From NCBI GenBank assembly GCA_016802295.1, contig JAESIW010000138.1, positions 1,553,871 through 1,617,870 on the forward strand: DNA of 64,000 nucleotides, read 5' to 3'. Every line of letters starts with the position of its first letter. Position 1 is the stretch's first letter. A program made the position numbers and the translations under genes. The notes beneath the pieces are model-generated. The model was not told the origin of the DNA and made no database searches. It worked only from the letters and a program-made list of their open reading frames with translations. Source of the stretch: Brachionus rotundiformis (taxonomy: Eukaryota; Rotifera; Eurotatoria; Ploima; Brachionidae). Shown piece after piece: positions 8,839-20,722 of the stretch.

Positions 8839-10906
8839 ATGTCAGAATTCACCAACATGAGATTGAAGAAAAATGCGCAAATAGCCGAAGCCGTATCCAA
8901 TCTAAGCAAGAAAGATTTATACTCTTGGAAAAATGTGACAAAAATGAACAAATCAAATGCTAAAATGGTACATTCGTCTTCAAATAATAATCTAAGTCAA
9001 TTATCCTCGCCTTCATTTCCGATCCAACCACCACCTAAACTAAAATCTCTTGATTCTGATCTATCCATATCCATGAAAAGAACAAACAGTCTAAAGGATC
9101 TGCAACAAAGTAATCATAAAGCAAGTATTCTACCAAGAGCAGTTACTGGCACTACTAGGCTTAAAAAACTTGAACTAAACCATCAAGACCACGATGCCAA
9201 ATCCAATAGAAGAACAGAATTTTTGTCAAGTTTTAATTTATCTCAATCAATAGATACCAATATTGAAATAGATACTGATAGACCTTATTTAAATTCGGCA
9301 AGAGATAATTATATAAAAAAATTCGATCGAGAAACAAAACCTGGATCAATTATTAATGATCTAATGAAACAGGACTGTTTGTATACTACCGAAATAGACT
9401 TAAGTCAGCTAAATTTAGATAGTTTAGTCAATGTAGAAAGATTTAAATTTTTAAAAATTCTCGATTTGTCATGTAATAAAATAAAAAAAATAGAAAACTT
9501 AAATTTTAAGAATCTAATCGAGCTAAGATTGTATGCAAATCAATTAGAAATAATCGAAAATTTAGATAACTTAAAAGACTTACAAAGTCTTGAGCTACAA
9601 TCAAATCGAATCAAAAAAATTAACTACAATAGTCTTAATCAGCTTAGAAGATTAGAATTTTTAAGATTAGATCAAAATAATTTAAATTCTATTAGACCTT
9701 CTGAGTTGAGTTCTTGCTCAAATTTAATCTATTTAAATGTTAGTTATAATAGTTTGGAATCTATCGGGGTAATTTAATTTATTTTTGTTTATCTCTTTAT
9801 TAAAATTTTTATTTTATACTTTTAAATTTTAGTTTTTTTTATTTGTTAATTTAAGTTTATCAATTGTCTTCCGAATCTAGAGGAATTGTATGCATCAAAT
9901 TTAAAGCTTAAAAACCTAAATGATTTAGATCCGAATCGAATAAAAAATGTAATTTATAAATTTTAAAATAAATTTAATAAATTTTTTTCTTAAGTTATCT
10001 GAACTTGATTTGTCAAACAACAGCTTGAATGATCTAGCCTTGTCATGTCTTAAAAATATTAAAACCTTATCAGTATTTACTTGATTGATTGAAATAGAAT
10101 CTTATTAATAAATATTAAAATAAAGACTCTTAAAGTATCGAATAATGGCTTAAAATCAGTGAGTAGTGTATGTGCAATCGATTCATTGAGATATTTGGAT
10201 ATATCCAACAATTTAATTGAGGATTTGAGCCCAATCGGACAACTAGACCAGCTTGAAGTTTTTGACATTTCTTCAAATAAAATAAAAGACTTGGATCAAA
10301 TTGTAAATTATTAATTTTTCTTAATTAATTTTTAAATTAATTTTCTAAAGATTTTACTAGTTGATTTAAATGAATTGACTGAACTAAACGTCAAAAACAA
10401 TCCATTTATGGACTCAAATTGTACAAGAGAAGTCATTTTAGACTATTTGCCCAAGTTGACAATGTTGAATGATATATCAACTGATAGTTTGTCGACAAAT
10501 AGTGTAATTAAGCCTGATAAAAACAAACTAGGTTAAATAAATGAATTAATTTTATATATTTTTTTTAATTAATTTTTTTATTGTTTTTTATTTCTATAAG
10601 ATTTACAATTTATCGAGTTAGACTTGGTCAAATTTAATCAACAAATGGAATCGCTGAGTGAAGCATTCACCAAACAATACAACGAATCAAAGCAATATTT
10701 GGACACAATCGAGACCAGAACGACTAAGCCAGTAGAGCCAAATTCAATATCTCGATGCTCGTCGGCTAACACAAAACAATTGTCCAAGTATATTTTAAAT
10801 TTGATCAAATATGTAAATTTAACTTCAATTGGGTTTATTTTTAATTAGAAAGAAACTAATGGACGCTCTTTACTATTCCAAACAGCTTGGCAACAACCCA
10901 GAGTAA
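8839..10906 (+). CDS. Leucine-rich-repeat protein, probably ciliary
   Basis: Seven exons: 8839-9768, 9856-9948, 9995-10072, 10126-10302, 10351-10531, 10601-10787 and 10849-10906; 567 residues. The frame opens at a TTG, but the ATG at 8839 (MSEFTNMRLKK) is the likely start. Residues 1-170 are Ser/Asn/Lys-rich and probably disordered. From about 185 there are about ten leucine-rich repeats of the L--L-L--N-I--I type, ending in a cap-like segment (NPF...YLPKLTMLND). A short tail follows (LVKFNQQMESLSEAFTKQY). Exons 2-4 hold whole repeats joined in phase 0, which keeps the repeat register. The X-box-like site upstream suggests a cilium role. I cannot name the orthologue. Confidence 0.8.
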
Positions 10907-11201
10907 TAACACAAGAAAAATTGTATTTAAATGATCTCAGTTTTAAACTTATTTTCACTTAAGGCCCGAATGCAAAACGTTCTAGATTAGTCTAAATTAT
11001 TTTCTTATTTTATACAAAATAAAATAATATCTTAACAAATTTTTTTTTATTTTATTTGGTTTGAATTCGGACAATTGGTATTTCCTCAAGTGTTTGAAAA
11101 ATCCTTAAGTAAGATCCAATTTCAATTTAGTTTAAATTTTACATTTTGACACAAATTAAACTCGGTTCAAGTCCTTAACCCAGAAAAACCCGTTTAACGA
11201 G

Positions 11202-11202
11202 T

Positions 11203-11248
<46 letters not shown>
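11202..11248. repeat. (TA)n microsatellite
   Basis: Nearly uninterrupted TA repeat of about 45 bp with one AAA interruption. Confidence 0.9.
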
Positions 11249-11250
<2 letters not shown>

Positions 11251-11918
11251 AAGATCTTAAAATAAAAAAATTTTCTTATTTTTGATTTAAAAAAAAAAGA
11301 ACTAAGGTCCAATTTTCTTTCTAATTAGTCACTATTAAGTATTCCCATTTGTAATTTACTTTATTCAAATAAAACTTGAATAACTTGAAGGTTTTGTGAA
11401 AATTAACAGATTACATGATTTGTAAAGGTGAGCGTACCACGGCCAACTAAATTAAAAGCAAACATCTAGGAAAAAAACTTATTACTATTTTTGACATAGG
11501 CATCAGCTAAGAGGCGATCAAGTGGCTGTCTGTCTAGTTCTCATTGTCATTGGAAACATGAACCAAACATTAGATAAAACAACAATTGTTCTATCACAAC
11601 ATAAAAAAATCTAAAAAAAAAAAATCAAATAAAATATAATAAAAAATTATTTAAATTATTTTATTAAAGAGAAAAAAAAACACTTTCGATTCTTAAAAAA
11701 AAAAAAAAAAATAATAAAAAATCTACTAAAATAACTAGCGGTTAAGTGGGCAGCTTTTTAATAGTTTCATAATAGTCACGAATTGTTTAAGATCGTAATA
11801 ATCTCAATAGTTTATTTTAATAGCCAGAGAATTTAGGTTGTGTGAAGGGTTTAATCGAAATTCAAGTTTATTATTGTTTTTTATTGAATATAGTAAACCA
11901 AATAGAGTAAGAAAAGAG

Positions 11919-11921
<3 letters not shown>

Positions 11922-11950
<29 letters not shown>
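11922..11950. repeat. (GA)n microsatellite
   Basis: Fourteen GA units, 275 bp before the syndecan-like start codon. GA runs can act as GAGA-type promoter elements, but this may simply be a microsatellite. Confidence 0.85.
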
Positions 11951-11956
<6 letters not shown>

Positions 11957-12224
11957 CTTTTAGTAAGTAAAAGGTTTTTCCGCCAATTTTGCCAATTTGT
12001 TGAGGGTGGCAACTTTTACTCTCAGCAAAAAAAAAAAAGGTTTCCTTATACAATTTGTCACGCTCATATCAAATTTACAGTTTAAATATTTAAGTGAATT
12101 GGAAATTTTGTTTCAACAAAAAAGCCATAATATTATCCACAAAACATTGAATCCGTTCAAGTTCGCCAATTAACTAATAAATATCGCAATTTTTCATTAT
12201 ACCAACGCTCATTTTCCGTTTCAA

Positions 12225-12797
12225 ATGAATGGCAAAAAATTCAAGCTGGATAGCTGCCTGATGGCCGTAGTGTCCGTACTGGCCATATGCGCTGGCGTTC
12301 GCGGCCAACTGCTGCTCGACTCGGACCTCATGATCAAGGAGATTGACCTGGACGCGCAGGACCTACTGCCCGAAAAAGAGATAATCTACATGAGACATAA
12401 ACGCGACAGTGACGACATTGGCTCGGGAAGCTTTGACTTCACGCCTCTGGCAAACGCAAAGACAAACAACTCAATAGTTGTCAACGCCACCAGAGCCATC
12501 AATCTGGACTCGGTAACGCAGGTGTTCGACACGAAACAAGCGTCGACGTTCGCGGGCTTGTTCGTCACAGTGGCCTCGGTGATCGGAGGCGTCATAGCTC
12601 TGGCGCTCGCCATCGGACTCATCTTGCTGGCTTACTATGTCAAAAAGCGATCGCCAGTCAACCCGAGTCGAGCGATTCCGTCCGCACCACTTCCGCCCTC
12701 CGGCACCATTCTCGCCTATGACAGAAACGAGACCAATCGCACTAAGGCCAAAAGAATCAATGTTACCAACACTACAATGACCGAGATAGACATTTAG
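12225..12797 (+). CDS. Small single-pass membrane protein, syndecan-like
   Basis: 190 residues in one exon. A signal peptide spans about 10-27 (CLMAVVSVLAICAGVRG). A furin-type site RHKR at 57-60 is followed by DDIGSGSFD (64-71), an acidic Ser-Gly-Ser cluster of the kind that carries heparan or chondroitin sulfate. N-glycosylation sequons occur at Asn81 and Asn87. A hydrophobic membrane helix spans 109-138 (glycines early, then LALAIGLILLAYYV), followed by basic residues and a ~50-residue Pro/Thr/Asn-rich cytoplasmic tail. The order resembles syndecan, but the conserved cytoplasmic ends (RMRKKDEGSY and EFYA) are missing, so the orthology is uncertain. The coding sequence is much richer in G/C than its surroundings. 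Confidence 0.7.
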   Translation: MNGKKFKLDSCLMAVVSVLAICAGVRGQLLLDSDLMIKEIDLDAQDLLPEKEIIYMRHKRDSDDIGSGSFDFTPLANAKTNNSIVVNATRAINLDSVTQVFDTKQASTFAGLFVTVASVIGGVIALALAIGLILLAYYVKKRSPVNPSRAIPSAPLPPSGTILAYDRNETNRTKAKRINVTNTTMTEIDI

Positions 12798-13871
12798 CCA
12801 TCGCATTTGGCCAATTGTTTAGCTCGGACATCTTTATAAAAGACAATTGTTTGTTTCGGTGAGACAAATAATTTTTATTTATTTTTTTTTATTTTTTATC
12901 TTTTTTAAGATAGTGTAAATGTAAATCAAGTAAAATATTGAACAAATAAATACAGCAATTTATAAAAATATATTCATTTATTTTTAATTTATTTAATGAT
13001 TTTTTTTTTTTTCTTTTTTTTTTTATGTTTTTTATAAAAGAAGAAATAAAATTTTTATTTTTAGATTTTATTTATTTATTTCTAATATTTATTGTAAATT
13101 AAATTTTTTAAACAATTAAAAAATAATTTTTTTTTCCTATTTATTAAATTTAACTTTTTGTAATTTTGTATTAATATAAATTCTAGTTTTGATTTTTATA
13201 TAACTCTATTGATATTCTAAAAAAACAATTGTTTTACTGTTAAGACCTTTTAAAACTGGCCCCAAGTAAATCCATTAGCTCAAGAATTGTCAAAACAAAT
13301 AAAAAATAATAATAATAAAACCTATTAAAATATTTTTAATAAAATCTCTGTAGGTTATTTTTTAATTGGAATATATTAACGCTTTTATTTCTTTGCACTC
13401 GGTTAGCATTGTGAAACAATATTTTAGATTAAAATTTCAAGTATAATTTAAAGATAAATCTATCGAAAAATAATGAAATTATTAAATAATTAATTAGGAA
13501 AAAGTCATTAGAATTTAAGTCAATTTTATAAATTTCTTAGTTATTAAATGCTTTAGTTGATTGAAGTACCATTTGAACTATGCAATTACAAGTTTAATGA
13601 TAGAAACCTTTTTTGGGAAAAAATTTTTAAAAAACTTTAATCTTGATTTTTTTCTTTCCATTGGCTTCCATTAAAAGCCTAGGAAATTTTTACAATTACT
13701 TGGTTAAAACGAAAAAATTGACAAGTTAAATTTGTAATTAAATCACACAATTTTAAATTTTAATTTAAAACTCTCACTTTGCTGGTAAATATTAAACTTA
13801 TATCTATTTCGTGTTATAATATTAAGAAACCAAAAAAAAACACCCAAAATCTAAACTAAAATCCAAATCCA
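12798..13871. other. Intergenic, syndecan-like 3' end to ALDH16A1
   Basis: 1.07 kb of AT-rich sequence with T runs and an AATAAA near 12945 suitable for the upstream gene. No coding segment recognised. Confidence 0.5.
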
Positions 13872-16445
13872 ATGTCTGCCTTAAATCCTACTATTTTAAA
13901 TATTAAAAAAGTGTTTAATAAATTGAACTACGATCCGGTCTTGGATAGTGATGCTGCCCTGAAGGTTATTATCCTGAAAAATTATAAAAAATATATAATA
14001 AAAGACAAAACATAATAATAATATTTAATAAGAAATTTTTCTTGTTTTAAGTCCTGGATCACGGCTCATAATAATGGAACATTTGGTCCAATAATTAATG
14101 GTCAATGTCGAATTGAGGAAAAAAATCATTTTGAACTAAAGAATCCTTTTAATGGAACTGCTTTGGCTAAATTGGTTGACTGTGACAAAAATTTAGTTAA
14201 TCAAGCTGTTGAGTCAAGTGTCAACTCGGCCAGAAGCTGGTCAGCTCTTGAGCAATCAGATCGAGAAAGAATTGTGTACAATATGGCAAGAAATGTTCAA
14301 AAACATTTGAATATAGTTGTCGCATGTGAAAGTGTATGCTCTGGGCGAACCAGTCGCGAAGTTAAAGATTTAGACATAGCCCAAGTTATCAAAACATTAT
14401 ACTATTACGCTGGTTCTTCAGCTCTTCTTGATTTACAAGACTATAGTCCGGTTGGTACTGTTGCAATCTTTGGATATTTTGATTCATCTCTGCTATCCTT
14501 GGTAAACAAACTTGCTCCAGCTCTTGTTTCTGGCAATACTTGTTTGATTGTTCCGCACAAATTAAATCCTCTGAGTGCGTACATGCTAGTTGACATAGCC
14601 ACTGAGTCAGGTTTGCCATCAGGAGTCATTAATTTGGTCACTAGTCAAAACGAGGACATTTACACTCTTGTCTCAAGTGATTCAAGAATTGGTTGTGTTT
14701 GCTTTGATGGACAGACAAGCAAAGGTCAAGAATTAATGATGCAAAGCTCGGTCAATCCATGGTCAAATACTTGGCTCTCTGTACAAGGAAAATCGTCAAT
14801 AATTGTTTACGAGTCAGCCGATATTAACAGTGCCATAGAAACAGTAGTAGATGGATGTCTCTATTCAAATGGTCAACATCGTTATTCATTGAACAAGGTT
14901 TTTGTGCAAGAAAATATCTATGAGAATTTTTCGCGAAGATTAGAAAATCGCTTTGGCAAATTGAGACAAGGCAATCATATGGACAAATGCAATGACATTG
15001 GTCAACTAATTGTTAAAAATGATATTGATATTTTTAAAAGAGTAATGAGCGAACAAGTTGCCGAGTTTGGTGCCAAAGTAAAACAATTTTCTGCTTCCAA
15101 CGATTCTCAAACACCACCAACAATAATTCATAATTGTTCATTAAATTCAGAAATTAATTTAAATGAAGTAAATGGACCTTATGTTTTATTAATTCCATTT
15201 AGAACTGTTAAAGAATCGGTTCAGTTGGTAAATACATCACGGTTTGGAAGTGCTGTGTGTCTTTATTCGCAGAATATTAGTCTAGTAATGGAAGTTGCCT
15301 ATTTGCTTAACCATGGAACAATTTGGATCAACAGCTTTCCAATTGAGCGCGGAGTTCAGACCCGTAAACAAAGTGGTAACTATTCAATTCATGGTTCGAA
15401 TAGCCTCAGGAATTTTGTTCGCTCCAAATGGCAAACAAATCAACAAGTGCTTAATCTAACTTTTGATCAAGTTGTAAAAAATGTCAAATCATTTGGATCG
15501 TTGAGTCCAAGTTCAGCTATCCCTTTGGCAAACAATTTATCCCAAGACAAAACATACAAGCTGTACATTGGTGGCAAACAGCAAAGACCAGATACGCAAA
15601 GTTCACGTGAAGTTAAAGATTTAGACGGCAATGCTTATTGTCTGGTAGCTGATGCAAGCCGAAAAGATGTCAGAAATGCAGTCGAGGCGGCCAGTTCAGC
15701 ATTTGCCTCATGGTCAAAACGACCCAATTTTAACAAAGCACAAATTCTTTACTACCTTGACGAGATATTTAACCAAAAAAGTCAACTATTTGTCAAAAAG
15801 CTAAATGCTTTGACTTCAAAATCTAATTCAGAATGTGAAAAAGAACTTAAGTTGTGTTCATTTGTGATTAAATATTTTGCCGCCATGTGTGACAAACATG
15901 TTGGCAAATTAAACGATACAACCGAGTATGGCTATTTGATGGAAATAAATGAGCCTTTGGGAGTTGTGGCTATTGTGTGCGGTCGAGGCGGACAATTTTC
16001 ACCTCTTTTAAATTTTGTTCAGCATTTAGTAGGAGCTATTGCTCATGGCAACACGGTGGTAGTGGCTGCTGATGAAAACATGCCTGTGCCTAGTCTGGAC
16101 ATGTATGAAATATTTGATACTTGTGACATGCCACCTGGCGTAGTGAACATTTTGACTGGCAACAAACACCATTTAACAAAGTATTTAGCCGAACATCAAC
16201 AAGTCGCTTCCATATGGTACATGTATGACCAGAACGAGAATGCACAACTAGCAGATTATGAACTAAATGCTCTACAATTTGTCAAGTATACAAGCAATTT
16301 TAGCTTGAAAAAGTACTGGTTTATGCCTTCAGAAGTTCAACTAGACAAAAATGCCTTAGACAAAATGTATCTTAATGAAATTGGCCTTAATTCCTCTCAG
16401 TCAAAATACATTCATCTACCTATGGGAATTATTTTTGCAAATTAG
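13872..16445 (+). CDS. ALDH16A1: ALDH16A1, catalytically inactive double aldehyde dehydrogenase
   Basis: Two exons, 13872-13964 and 14052-16445, joined in phase 0; 828 residues (human about 800). It has a full aldehyde dehydrogenase domain (about 30-500) followed by a second, truncated ALDH-like domain (about 510-828), the arrangement that defines family 16. The Rossmann and substrate-channel landmarks can be followed, for example PVGTVAIFGYF, ALVSGNTCLIVPHKLNPL and INSFPIERG, with parallels in the second copy (EPLGVVAIVCGRGG, GNTVVVAADENMPVP). Active-site residues are missing: the Cys of the GQ-C motif is Arg (NGQHRYS), and the Glu of ELGGKSP is lost (SVQGKSS). Loss of the Cys also marks vertebrate ALDH16A1, which is thought to act as a binding protein. 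Confidence 0.9.
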
Positions 16446-17013
16446 ATAAAAATTTTTCTCTAATATAGGAAATATTTCAAAATAAAATTAAAAAAAAAAC
16501 ATATCTTTTTGCATTTATCTTCCTGATAAAAAATACATACAATTTAATTTATTAGTTAGATTTAATTGAAATCTACTTTAATTTTGGCTTGGTTCTGGAA
16601 CGAAAAGAGGAAAAAATTGTCAAATTTATTTAGTTTTTTTAACTTATTTAATAATCAATCAATAAATGCAAGAATTTTTAAATTTATAAATGCAACTCTT
16701 AATATTATTATAATAAAAAATAATAATTTTTGAATAAAAATGCAAATTTCTATTTGAAAATGAAACTAAAAAATTCTATTTAATACATTCAAGTCATATT
16801 CCGCAAAAAAATAACAAGATATTCAATTATCTTTTATCATAATTTAAAATTTTTATAAATCCAGATTTAATATCCACATATTAAACAATAACTCAACTCT
16901 ATTACTGGTTCTAGTTTATCCATTTAGCTTTATTTTTTATTAGTTATTTTAATTTCTAAAGCAATTAAAATTAAAAATAAATTTAAATAAAGTTTAGATT
17001 GTTTTACATCACA
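16446..17013. other. Intergenic ALDH16A1 to V-ATPase c''
   Basis: 570 bp, AT-rich, with an AATAAA near 16481 for ALDH16A1. No gene seen; should include the promoter of the first c'' gene. Confidence 0.5.
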
Positions 17014-17625
17014 ATGGGTTACGGAAATTTGTCAATTGGCGCTGTATCTATTTCCACTGCGCTATCAATCTATTTCGGTTTAACATACATGCTGACCAAT
17101 TATGGTTTTCGCTTTGACATTGGTTGGTATTTGACATCAATAACTCCATACATGTGGGCCTGTTTAGGCATTAGTTTGGCCATTTCACTAAGTGTGGTCG
17201 GTGCCGCCGCTGGTATATACTCAACTGGTGTGTCCATAGTTGGTGGAGGTGTCAAAGCTCCTAGGATAAGAACCAAAAATTTGGTGAGCATTATTTTTTG
17301 TGAAGCTGTGGCAATTTACGGTATTATAATGGCAATTGTGTTGTCCAACAACATTGAAAACAGTGTACTCGATTCGGTCGTGCACAAAAACTACAACGCT
17401 GGATTTAAACTATTCGGAGCAGGTCTTACTGTTGGTCTATCCAATTTGTTTTGCGGTATTGCAATTGGTGTTGTTGGATCGGGAGCAGCTCTGGCCGATG
17501 CTCAAAATCCTTCTCTATTTGTCAAGATATTAATAGTAGAAATATTCGCCTCGGCAATCGGACTCTTTGGTCTTATTGTTTCCATTCTTCAGTCTTCTGG
17601 CGCTCGTATTGGTGATAAAAACTAA
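17014..17625 (+). CDS. ATP6V0B: V-ATPase V0 subunit c'' (21-kDa proteolipid), copy 1, intronless
   Basis: 203 residues from the ATG at 17014; the frame also opens at a TTG five codons earlier. Subunit c'' is part of the rotating proteolipid ring that carries protons through the vacuolar ATPase. Hydrophobic segments alternate with short loops, and the family signatures are present: FDIGWYLTS, TPYMWACLG, AAAGIYSTG, KAPRIRTKNLVSI, the proton-carrying Glu in FCEAVAIYGIIMA, GLSNLFCGIAIG, GSGAALADAQNPSLFVKIL and IFASAIGLFGLIV. This copy has no intron. A second, closely similar gene lies 318 bp downstream in the same direction, so the pair is a tandem duplication. Confidence 0.95.
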   Translation: MGYGNLSIGAVSISTALSIYFGLTYMLTNYGFRFDIGWYLTSITPYMWACLGISLAISLSVVGAAAGIYSTGVSIVGGGVKAPRIRTKNLVSIIFCEAVAIYGIIMAIVLSNNIENSVLDSVVHKNYNAGFKLFGAGLTVGLSNLFCGIAIGVVGSGAALADAQNPSLFVKILIVEIFASAIGLFGLIVSILQSSGARIGDKN

Positions 17626-17943
17626 AACCCCAAATATAACTTATTATTTTTATATAACTTAATTTATATTCCACTATTTATTAAATAGAAATAAAAATTA
17701 TCAAGTCAATTAGCATCGTTTAAAGTTGTTCCTATTATTTTAATGAAACAATTTACTTCATTGTCTCAGTGTCATTATTAAATAAAGTTTTATGTTAAAT
17801 TAAAAAAATTTTTTTTCTTTTTTTGTAGTCTCATGACATAAAAATAAAGATAAAATAAAATATAAGAGATAAATTAATAGTTGGATTTTTTTTATTATTA
17901 TTAAAATAAAATATAATCACAAGATAAATATAAAGTATTAGAA
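17626..17943. other. Spacer between the two c'' genes
   Basis: 318 bp of AT-rich sequence; it must hold the 3' end of copy 1 and the promoter of copy 2. No coding segment seen. Confidence 0.5.
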
Positions 17944-18615
17944 ATGAAAATTTTGAACAAGTTTACACTTGGTGCAGGCTCAGTGTCATTGGCGTTGTTT
18001 ATTTATGCTGGTTTAACTTACATGTTCACTGGCTACGGATTTAGGTTCGATATTGGCTGGCTATTGACATCGCTAAATCCGTACATGTGGGCAGGCTTAG
18101 GAGTTGCTGCGGCAGTTTCACTCAGTGTCCTCGGTGCAGCTGTTGGAATTTATTCGATTGGTTCTTCCATTCTTGGCGGTGGTGTGAAAGCGCCACGAAT
18201 TCGAACAAAAAACCTAGTCAGCATTGTTTTCTGTGAAGCAGCAGCCATTTATGGTATTATAATGTCAGTAGTAATTAGTAATGCAATAAATAATCGAAGT
18301 ACTTCAACCGAAGAGACCATAATGTCCGACTACAGAGGTGGTTATAGGCTTTTTGGCGCTGGTCTAACAGTCGGATGGTCCAATTTATTTTGTGGCATAG
18401 CTCTTGGTGTTGTTGGTTCTGGAGCTGCATTGGCAGATGCTCAAAATCCAACATTGTTTGTTAAAATTTTAATTGTGGAAATATTCGCCTCGGCAATTGG
18501 ACTTTTTGGTAAACAATTTCTTTTTTTTAATAAAGTTTTTTTTTAATTTTTCTCAATCAAAGGTCTTATTGTTTCTATTCTAATTTCGTCTGGAAGTAAA
18601 GTCGGAAAGTCATAA
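17944..18615 (+). CDS. ATP6V0B: V-ATPase V0 subunit c'', copy 2, with one intron
   Basis: Exons 17944-18508 and 18563-18615 around a 54-bp phase-1 intron; 205 residues, the same as human ATP6V0B. The intron falls inside the last membrane helix (SAIGLF-G-LIVSIL), where copy 1 reads straight through. The same signatures are present (FDIGWLLTS, KAPRIRTKNLVSI, FCEAAAIYGIIMS with the proton-carrying Glu, GSGAALADAQNPTLFVKIL). Differences from copy 1 lie mainly in the N-terminus, the luminal loop (NNRSTSTEETIMS) and the C-terminal tail (SSGSKVGKS). Both copies look functional. Without splicing, the frame would end in a KQFLFFNKVFF tail. Confidence 0.94.
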
Positions 18616-18720
18616 TTTTCTCAAACATTAAACGAATTAAATATATAATTTTATTATTTACTTTTTTTATATTTTTATTTAAAAATTATTAATTAATCTA
18701 AGAAAATATAATAAAATAAA

Positions 18721-20722
18721 TCAGCCTCTTTTTTTTAACAAAATTTTAAGACCATTCTTTGGTCTTCTCACAATTGTTTCTCTAACTTCCAATTCAACAG
18801 GAAAACCTTCAGCTGGTAAGAATTCAAAATTTAGCAACAATTTGCACAAGGCTATCTTTAATTCGAGAAGAGCAAATTTCATTCCCAGACAGTACCTTGG
18901 TCCATTTCCAAATGACATGAATACTAATGGATTTCTTTTAATTTGATGTCGTTCAGGATAAAACAAGTACGGATCGACTGGACCCCAAAGCTCCGAGTCA
19001 AAATGTAAGCTCATCACATCTATTGATATAACCAGGTCCTTTGGTATTTTAATTCCCTTTACCCATGTCGTCTGTGTGCATCGTCTATTCACAGCCCTTT
19101 TGTTTGCATTTTATTATTCATTTATTTATTTTCTTTTGATAAGATAAATCTTACGGATTGGCAATCGGATAGAACCTGAGCACTTCTTTTAAAAACAAAT
19201 CCAAATAATCTATTTTGAGCACATCCTCTGAATTTATATCTTCATCTGTATTAAAATTTGATTTTATTAAATTATAAAGCTTATTTTGCTCATGTTGATA
19301 TTTGACCAAAATATAACAAGCATATGTCAGTGCTGAACTAGTTGTTTCATAGCCAGCAAGCATAAATGATATTAAGTTTAATTTTATTCCCTATGAAAAA
19401 ATAATAATTAACAGATATATGAATTAGATTGTTTTAAATAAATTATTTAAAAATTTACATTAGTTGATAGTTTTTTATCAAGAATTTGATTATGATTAAA
19501 ATTTGTACTCAATTTGGTATAATCAATGTCGGCCTCGGCATCAATTAAAAGCTGCAAATAGTCTTTTCTCTTATTAGCATCTAATTTTCTAATTTCTACA
19601 ATTTTAAACAAATGATTCATGAACCAATAAAGTGGATCATATTTGGTAAAATCGATTAATCGATAGAGATAATTTTCAGAAAAAAGCATTATTCTTATAA
19701 AAATATTCTCAAATTCATGCAAATAATTGGTAACAAAACTAATTAAATTTTCTCTTCCCAGAAATGAAAATATTGCTTCTGATCTTCGGTTATATTCGTT
19801 TTGTGGATCTTGTTGAATATTTGCATCAATTCCAAAAGCACAACTCCAAATACTGTCCATGGTAAATCTTTTAAAATATCTGCTCATTTAAATTAAATAT
19901 TTATTAGCTATTTAACTACTGATAATTAATTTAAAATACTTACTCAGAAATATCAATTTCATGTTGTTGTTCCTTTTCCAAAATTAAGTTAAGTCGATTT
20001 GTGCAATCAATTAATAAATGAGACAAGTCTCTTAATTTAGCAGATGAAAATGTTGGATTTACAATATTTCTTATTATTTTCCATCGTGTACCCGATGCAG
20101 TAAAAAGCATATGGTCAATTGATTTGTCATCTCTTGAACCAGGCACTCTCTTTTATTTTCCAAAAATTTTATTTTACTTTTTTTAATAAAATATCATTAA
20201 ATAGAAAAAAAATTAACTTTTCTAGCTGAAAAATTCTTCGATTGTTTCACAAAGACTTCCTGTATTATGTCCAAGTCGCTAGTTACCAATATTGGTAAAT
20301 GACCTTGATAGTAGCCATATGTTTTGCCAAATTTTTTCGTCCATTCCATTAAAATTTCTGAGTATTTCTATATTTCATAAAGCTTAAGATTTTGAAATTT
20401 GTATACAAAAATTGGTAACTATTACATTTTCTTTGGTAAGTTGTAAATTATTTCCGTAGAAAAAAGTATACTTAGGTGTTTTGATTCCAATTTTTTTGAA
20501 GAATCGATATGAAAACCAAATTTTTCTAATTAAATTTTAATTATGTAACTTAAATTTTTATTTTTTTCAAAATATCGCTTACCCAATATAAAATGCCGAA
20601 AATCCCAATACAGAGCTTCCAACTAGCTTAAGCCAGAAGAGTGGACTTTGCAAAAAACTAATCAAATTATTCGAATTGTTTACAATTTGATTAAAATAGA
20701 CTTTGAATATTGTCAATTTCAT
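18721..20722 (-). CDS. Cytochrome P450, CYP3-clan-like
   Basis: Seven exons on the minus strand: 20583-20722, 20426-20525, 20218-20367, 19944-20149, 19459-19879, 19155-19390 and 18721-19096; 542 residues. Microsomal P450s oxidise lipophilic substrates with electrons from P450 reductase. The start (ATG at 20722) gives a short N-terminus and a membrane anchor (SPLFWLKLVGSSVLGFSAFYI). Landmarks follow in order: the I-helix oxygen-binding AGYETTS, the K-helix ExxR in LKEVLRFYP, FYPERH, and the haem loop FGNGPRYCLG with the cysteine ligand. The FALLELKIAL after the haem loop and overall spacing resemble clan 3 (CYP3/CYP5-like). Family assignment needs a tree. It lies next to an acyltransferase on the same strand. 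Confidence 0.92.

Larger units (their letters stand above)
10907..12224. other. Intergenic with microsatellites
   Basis: 1.3 kb with a long TA repeat (11202-11248), several A runs and a GA repeat (11922-11950). No gene is recognised; the part after 11400 is less AT-pure and may include promoter or 5' UTR of the syndecan-like gene. Confidence 0.45.

Noticed and set aside
11164..11180. GGTTCAAGTCC, a tRNA B-box-like sequence
   Set aside because: No A-box or cloverleaf stems can be formed around it, and no acceptor stem is present.
17611..18615. Assembly duplication of one V-ATPase gene
   Set aside because: The copies differ in many codons, in loop and tail residues and by an intron, so they are distinct genes rather than a repeated contig segment.
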